A stretch of 64,000 bases of DNA from a virus, in the IMG/VR virus record IMGVR_UViG_3300032050_000037, positions 49,073-113,072 of that record. One strand, written 5' to 3'. Each line of letters begins with the position of its first letter. Position 1 is the first letter of the stretch. A program made the position numbers and the translations under genes. Below the pieces are notes generated by a model, which was given only the letters and a program-made list of their open reading frames with translations, did not search any database and was not told the DNA's origin. Of this stretch, positions 62,285 through 64,000 are shown piece after piece.

Positions 62285-62312
62285 TTAGTTTTCCTTTCGT
62301 TGTTATGAGATA

Positions 62313-62353
62313 AATCTAGCACATGCTACCGACAAAACGCAAGCCTTGTCGGT
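62313..62353 (-). promoter_or_regulatory. Minus-strand promoter TTGTCGGT-N9-TAGATT with inverted second box
   Basis: Box TTGTCGGT (62335-62328), 9 nt, TAGATT (62318-62313) with TGC before it. A second TTGTCGGT in the opposite direction (62346-62353) makes a perfect 8-bp dyad. Confidence 0.78.
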
Positions 62354-62363
62354 GTGATGTTGC

Positions 62364-62477
62364 TCACCAACATGATGAGCAAGAGCAATGGGATTGATGT
62401 CCCTTAGTAAACGGAGTATGAGCAGGACCTTGTCCCTCATAGGCGATACATGTATCACAAGTTAATTCGTTATTCAT
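62364..62477 (-). CDS. 37-residue Cys-rich peptide
   Basis: 'CDTC' near residue 7 and 'CSCSSC' at the end form a probable zinc site. ATG behind AACGAAAGGA. First minus-strand gene of the block; possible regulator. Confidence 0.55.
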   Translation of the reverse strand: MNNELTCDTCIAYEGQGPAHTPFTKGHQSHCSCSSCW

Positions 62478-62503
62478 ATTTATATCCTTTCGTTATATAT
62501 ATA

Positions 62504-62526
62504 ACTCTACATGAGGGGACTGACAA
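62504..62526 (-). promoter_or_regulatory. Minus-strand promoter TTGTCAGT-N9-TAGAGT
   Basis: Box TTGTCAGT (62526-62519), 9 nt, TAGAGT (62509-62504). Outermost member of the promoter family. Confidence 0.7.
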
Positions 62527-62538
62527 TTTCCACTAGAC

Positions 62539-62630
62539 AAATCGGACATGTCGGACATTTTCAAAACTTTTTCAAAATATTCATGTGATATACACCACAT
62601 ATGGTCGCTCTAATAGGACAAATCGGACAT
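62539..62630. repeat. AAATCGGACAT repeats at the block edge
   Basis: AAATCGGACAT at 62539-62549 (followed by TCGGACATTTT) and 62620-62630. The same 11-mer occurs at 51341-51351, at the other end of the minus-strand block. A flanking repeat pair; may be a recombination or protein-binding site. Confidence 0.6.
62584..62599. promoter_or_regulatory. CRP/GlxR-like site TGTG-N8-CACA
   Basis: TGTGATATACACCACA, about 94 bp upstream of the start from the 62504 promoter. ATGTG/CACAT arms are symmetric. Confidence 0.55.
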
Positions 62631-62727
62631 TTTAAATATGTGTATCATACAAATAAAATCTCTATTAACATTTTATGAAATCTGATATTATAGTCGACTA
62701 GAATAAAATATAGTATACTGAATATAT

Positions 62728-62800
62728 TGATCCATAGCTCAATCGGCAGAGCAGTCGACTGTTAATCGACAGGTTCTTGGTTCGAGTCCAAGTGGATCAG
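62728..62800 (+). tRNA. tRNA-Asn (GTT anticodon)
   Basis: Acceptor TGATCCA/TGGATCA (7 pairs), D-arm GCTC/GAGC, anticodon stem GTCGA/TCGAC with loop CTGTTAA (GTT), T-arm CTTGG/CCAAG with TTCGAGT, discriminator G as expected for Asn. CCA not encoded. A TAGTCGACTA box and TATACT (62713-62718) lie upstream. Confidence 0.93.
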
Positions 62801-62820
62801 CAAAAAAGCGGGAGGGAAAT

Positions 62821-62913
62821 ATGGAACATAATAAATTAACACCAGAAGGTGCCATGACTATTGGCGCTGTATTGGTGGCAGTATTTATTCTTGCTATTGT
62901 TATAGCATCTTAA
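62821..62913 (+). CDS. 30-residue single-TM peptide
   Basis: GGGAGGG precedes the ATG. 'GAMTIGAVLVAVFILAIVIAS' is one TM helix. Sits between two tRNA genes, probably on the same transcript. Function unknown. Confidence 0.55.
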   Translation: MEHNKLTPEGAMTIGAVLVAVFILAIVIAS

Positions 62914-62918
62914 TTTTT

Positions 62919-62990
62919 GGCTTCATCGTCTATCGGTTAGGACTCCAGATTTTCAATCTGGCAAGACGGGTTCGATTCCCGTTGGAGCTA
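62919..62990 (+). tRNA. tRNA-Glu (TTC anticodon)
   Basis: Acceptor GGCTTCA/TGGAGCT (G1-T72 and T5-G68 wobbles, as in actinobacterial tRNA-Glu), anticodon stem CCAGA/TCTGG with loop TTTTCAA (TTC), T-arm ACGGG/CCCGT with TTCGATT, discriminator A. CCA not encoded. Confidence 0.92.
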
Positions 62991-62993
62991 CAT

Positions 62994-63240
62994 TTGACAA
63001 AAATTTTTTAGTAATGTTATACTTCTAGCCTTGGACAGTTTTCGGAGATAATTTCAAGGGGTTAAACTCCAAGTGCGACAATGACGGAAATGTTATTAGT
63101 CTGGCTTATACATCCAGTATAGGTTCAACCGATGAATTGCAGGCTTACAACCTTAAAAGACAATTTCGGGGTCCTTTTCTTAAAAAGGGGTGTAGGGGTT
63201 GTATGCTCCAAATCTGGAAATATCCCTAAAAGAAATATAT
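62994..63240 (+). ncRNA. Candidate structured RNA downstream of tRNA-Glu
   Basis: TTGACA (62994-62999) and TATACT (63018-63023) with 18-nt spacing form a promoter. The next ~210 nt have no reading frame and are GC-richer than the flanks, with several short pairing segments (such as CCTTTT/AAAAGG near 63174-63189). Not a tRNA, tmRNA or recognised riboswitch. A phage small RNA is the best explanation. Confidence 0.45.
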
Positions 63241-63283
63241 AAATATAATATATATCTTAGTCAACTAGAATATGAGATAAATA

Positions 63284-63373
63284 ATGGATATAGATACATT
63301 TAAAAAGAAATTTGTAGCATCATTGCTAATTCTTATTGTTGCTTATCTAGCTATAGGCATAGCTTTAAGTTAA
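63284..63373 (+). CDS. 29-residue single-TM peptide
   Basis: Charged start 'DIDTFKKKF' then a TM helix ('ASLLILIVAYLAIGIALS'). A TAGTCAACTA box (63259-63268) with TAGAAT lies just upstream. Function unknown. Confidence 0.5.
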   Translation: MDIDTFKKKFVASLLILIVAYLAIGIALS

Positions 63374-63470
63374 AATATGCTTTATTGGCCTTCTAAGGCC
63401 TATATAAGAGTTTATTAGCATATAGGGTATACATGAGTATGGGTTCTCTTCTACCGCCGTCGCACTTCAA

Positions 63471-64000
63471 TTAGTCAATTAAAAATGAAATATCTTTTCT
63501 TGTTTTAATGACACAAGGAACTATTGTATGATTAGGATCATTATGTCTATCTATTGCAATAGAGTCTAATGAACTAAATATTTCTGGGGTGATTCTTTCA
63601 GCTTTTAATTTATTTTCATATGCATCTAAATACTCTTGAAATGTCATAGTTGGATTTTCTATTTTATTATATTCTCTTCTTTTTTCGATTTTCACTGATC
63701 CGTCGAAATATGATAAAAATTGTCTTATATAATATTTAGAATTTCCTTCTTTTAATCTCTTAACACCATGATATACATCTACAGGAAATATTAATCCGTC
63801 TCCTGCTTGCATTTTATATTCAAAATAATCCTCTACAAGCCAAGCCTCACCAGTCTCACCAGAGATAGCATCTACATATGGGACCTTTTCTACATTTTCA
63901 TGTTTAAAGAATATAATGTCTCCACCTTCGTAATCATCGTTAATATATATATTAAAATTAAAAGAATGATTTTGATCATAGGCTCCACCTTTAATTACAT
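63471..64000 (-). CDS. 2OG-Fe(II) dioxygenase (5' end outside window)
   Basis: The frame is open from the window edge to the stop at 63471 (about 176 residues visible). 'YINDDYEGGDIIFF' and 'MQAGDGLIFPVDVYHGVKRL' (second iron His), then 'YYIRQFLSYF' with the likely 2OG Arg, match P4Hc-type oxygenases. The first H-x-D pair lies beyond the window. The C-terminal ~90 residues are an extra helical part. Sixth oxygenase in the region. Confidence 0.83.
   Translation of the reverse strand, partial: VIKGGAYDQNHSFNFNIYINDDYEGGDIIFFKHENVEKVPYVDAISGETGEAWLVEDYFEYKMQAGDGLIFPVDVYHGVKRLKEGNSKYYIRQFLSYFDGSVKIEKRREYNKIENPTMTFQEYLDAYENKLKAERITPEIFSSLDSIAIDRHNDPNHTIVPCVIKTRKDISFLID

Noticed and set aside
63024-63240. 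tmRNA
   Set aside because: No tRNA-like ends, no alanine-accepting acceptor stem and no tag reading frame with stop could be found.

Overview
The window is part of a large, AT-rich, double-stranded DNA tailed phage of Actinobacteria. Three things support this. The gene content is phage: terminase small and large subunits, DnaB/DnaG/DnaE-type replisome, a RecA/UvsX-like recombinase, a CHAP endolysin, and dozens of short genes overlapping by ATGA or TAATG. Several families are typical of actinobacteria and their phages: a four-cysteine WhiB regulator, an L5 gp88-like protein, DUF932, DUF7455, and a short RGR DNA-binding peptide. The low GC by eye, KatG, leaderless genes and secreted Ala/Thr-rich proteins suggest an aquatic low-GC actinobacterial host of the Nanopelagicales/Actinomarina type; the host assignment is inference.

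Layout of the plus strand. 0-2 kb: the end of a structural module. 2-16.3 kb: replication and recombination (metallophosphoesterase, DnaB, DnaG, ssDNA-binding protein, DnaE with PHP domain, MazG, RecA, Cas4/RecB-like nuclease, RuvC) with many small zinc-ribbon proteins. 16.5-28.4 kb: a glycan and small-molecule cassette (GT25, GT32 and GT61 glycosyltransferases, methyltransferase, nucleotidyltransferase-HAD fusion, cupin, SGNH hydrolases, NodU-type carbamoyltransferase, SDR), interrupted by the two terminase genes. 28.4-34.8 kb: tRNA-Met, nuclease, Hsp20, JmjC-like oxygenase, a large secreted repeat protein, lipoprotein, membrane proteins and endolysin. 35-46 kb: WhiB, a proteasome-like Ntn hydrolase, a secreted subtilase, thioredoxin, a secreted Ig-like protein, a TylF-like methyltransferase and two paralogous 2OG oxygenases, one fused to a CDGSH Fe-S motif. 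46-50.9 kb: a complete catalase-peroxidase (KatG), another SGNH-like protein, HNH nuclease and small genes.

A 0.5-kb AT-rich non-coding stretch (50.87-51.37 kb) separates this from the minus-strand block (51.4-62.5 kb). That block consists of short transcription units of small, mostly unknown proteins. Thirteen promoters there share a box read as (A/T)TGTC(A/G)G(T/C), exactly 9 nt before a TAnAAT-like -10. Most of these units have an AACGAAAGGA-type ribosome site. Four units also carry CRP/GlxR-like TGTG-N8-CACA palindromes upstream, and there are DnaA-box-like clusters. A tRNA-Asp lies inside the block. tRNA-Asn and tRNA-Glu, a possible structured RNA and another 2OG oxygenase (cut by the window edge) follow.

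Regulatory architecture is the most unusual aspect. About a dozen plus-strand genes appear leaderless (-10 box 6-10 nt from the start codon). In at least four places the -35 box lies inside the loop or 3' arm of the terminator hairpin of the preceding unit. Minus-strand promoters use a shared, displaced upstream box. Six 2OG-Fe(II) or JmjC oxygenases, three SGNH-like proteins and three glycosyltransferases suggest extensive chemical modification of virion, host surface or nucleic acid.
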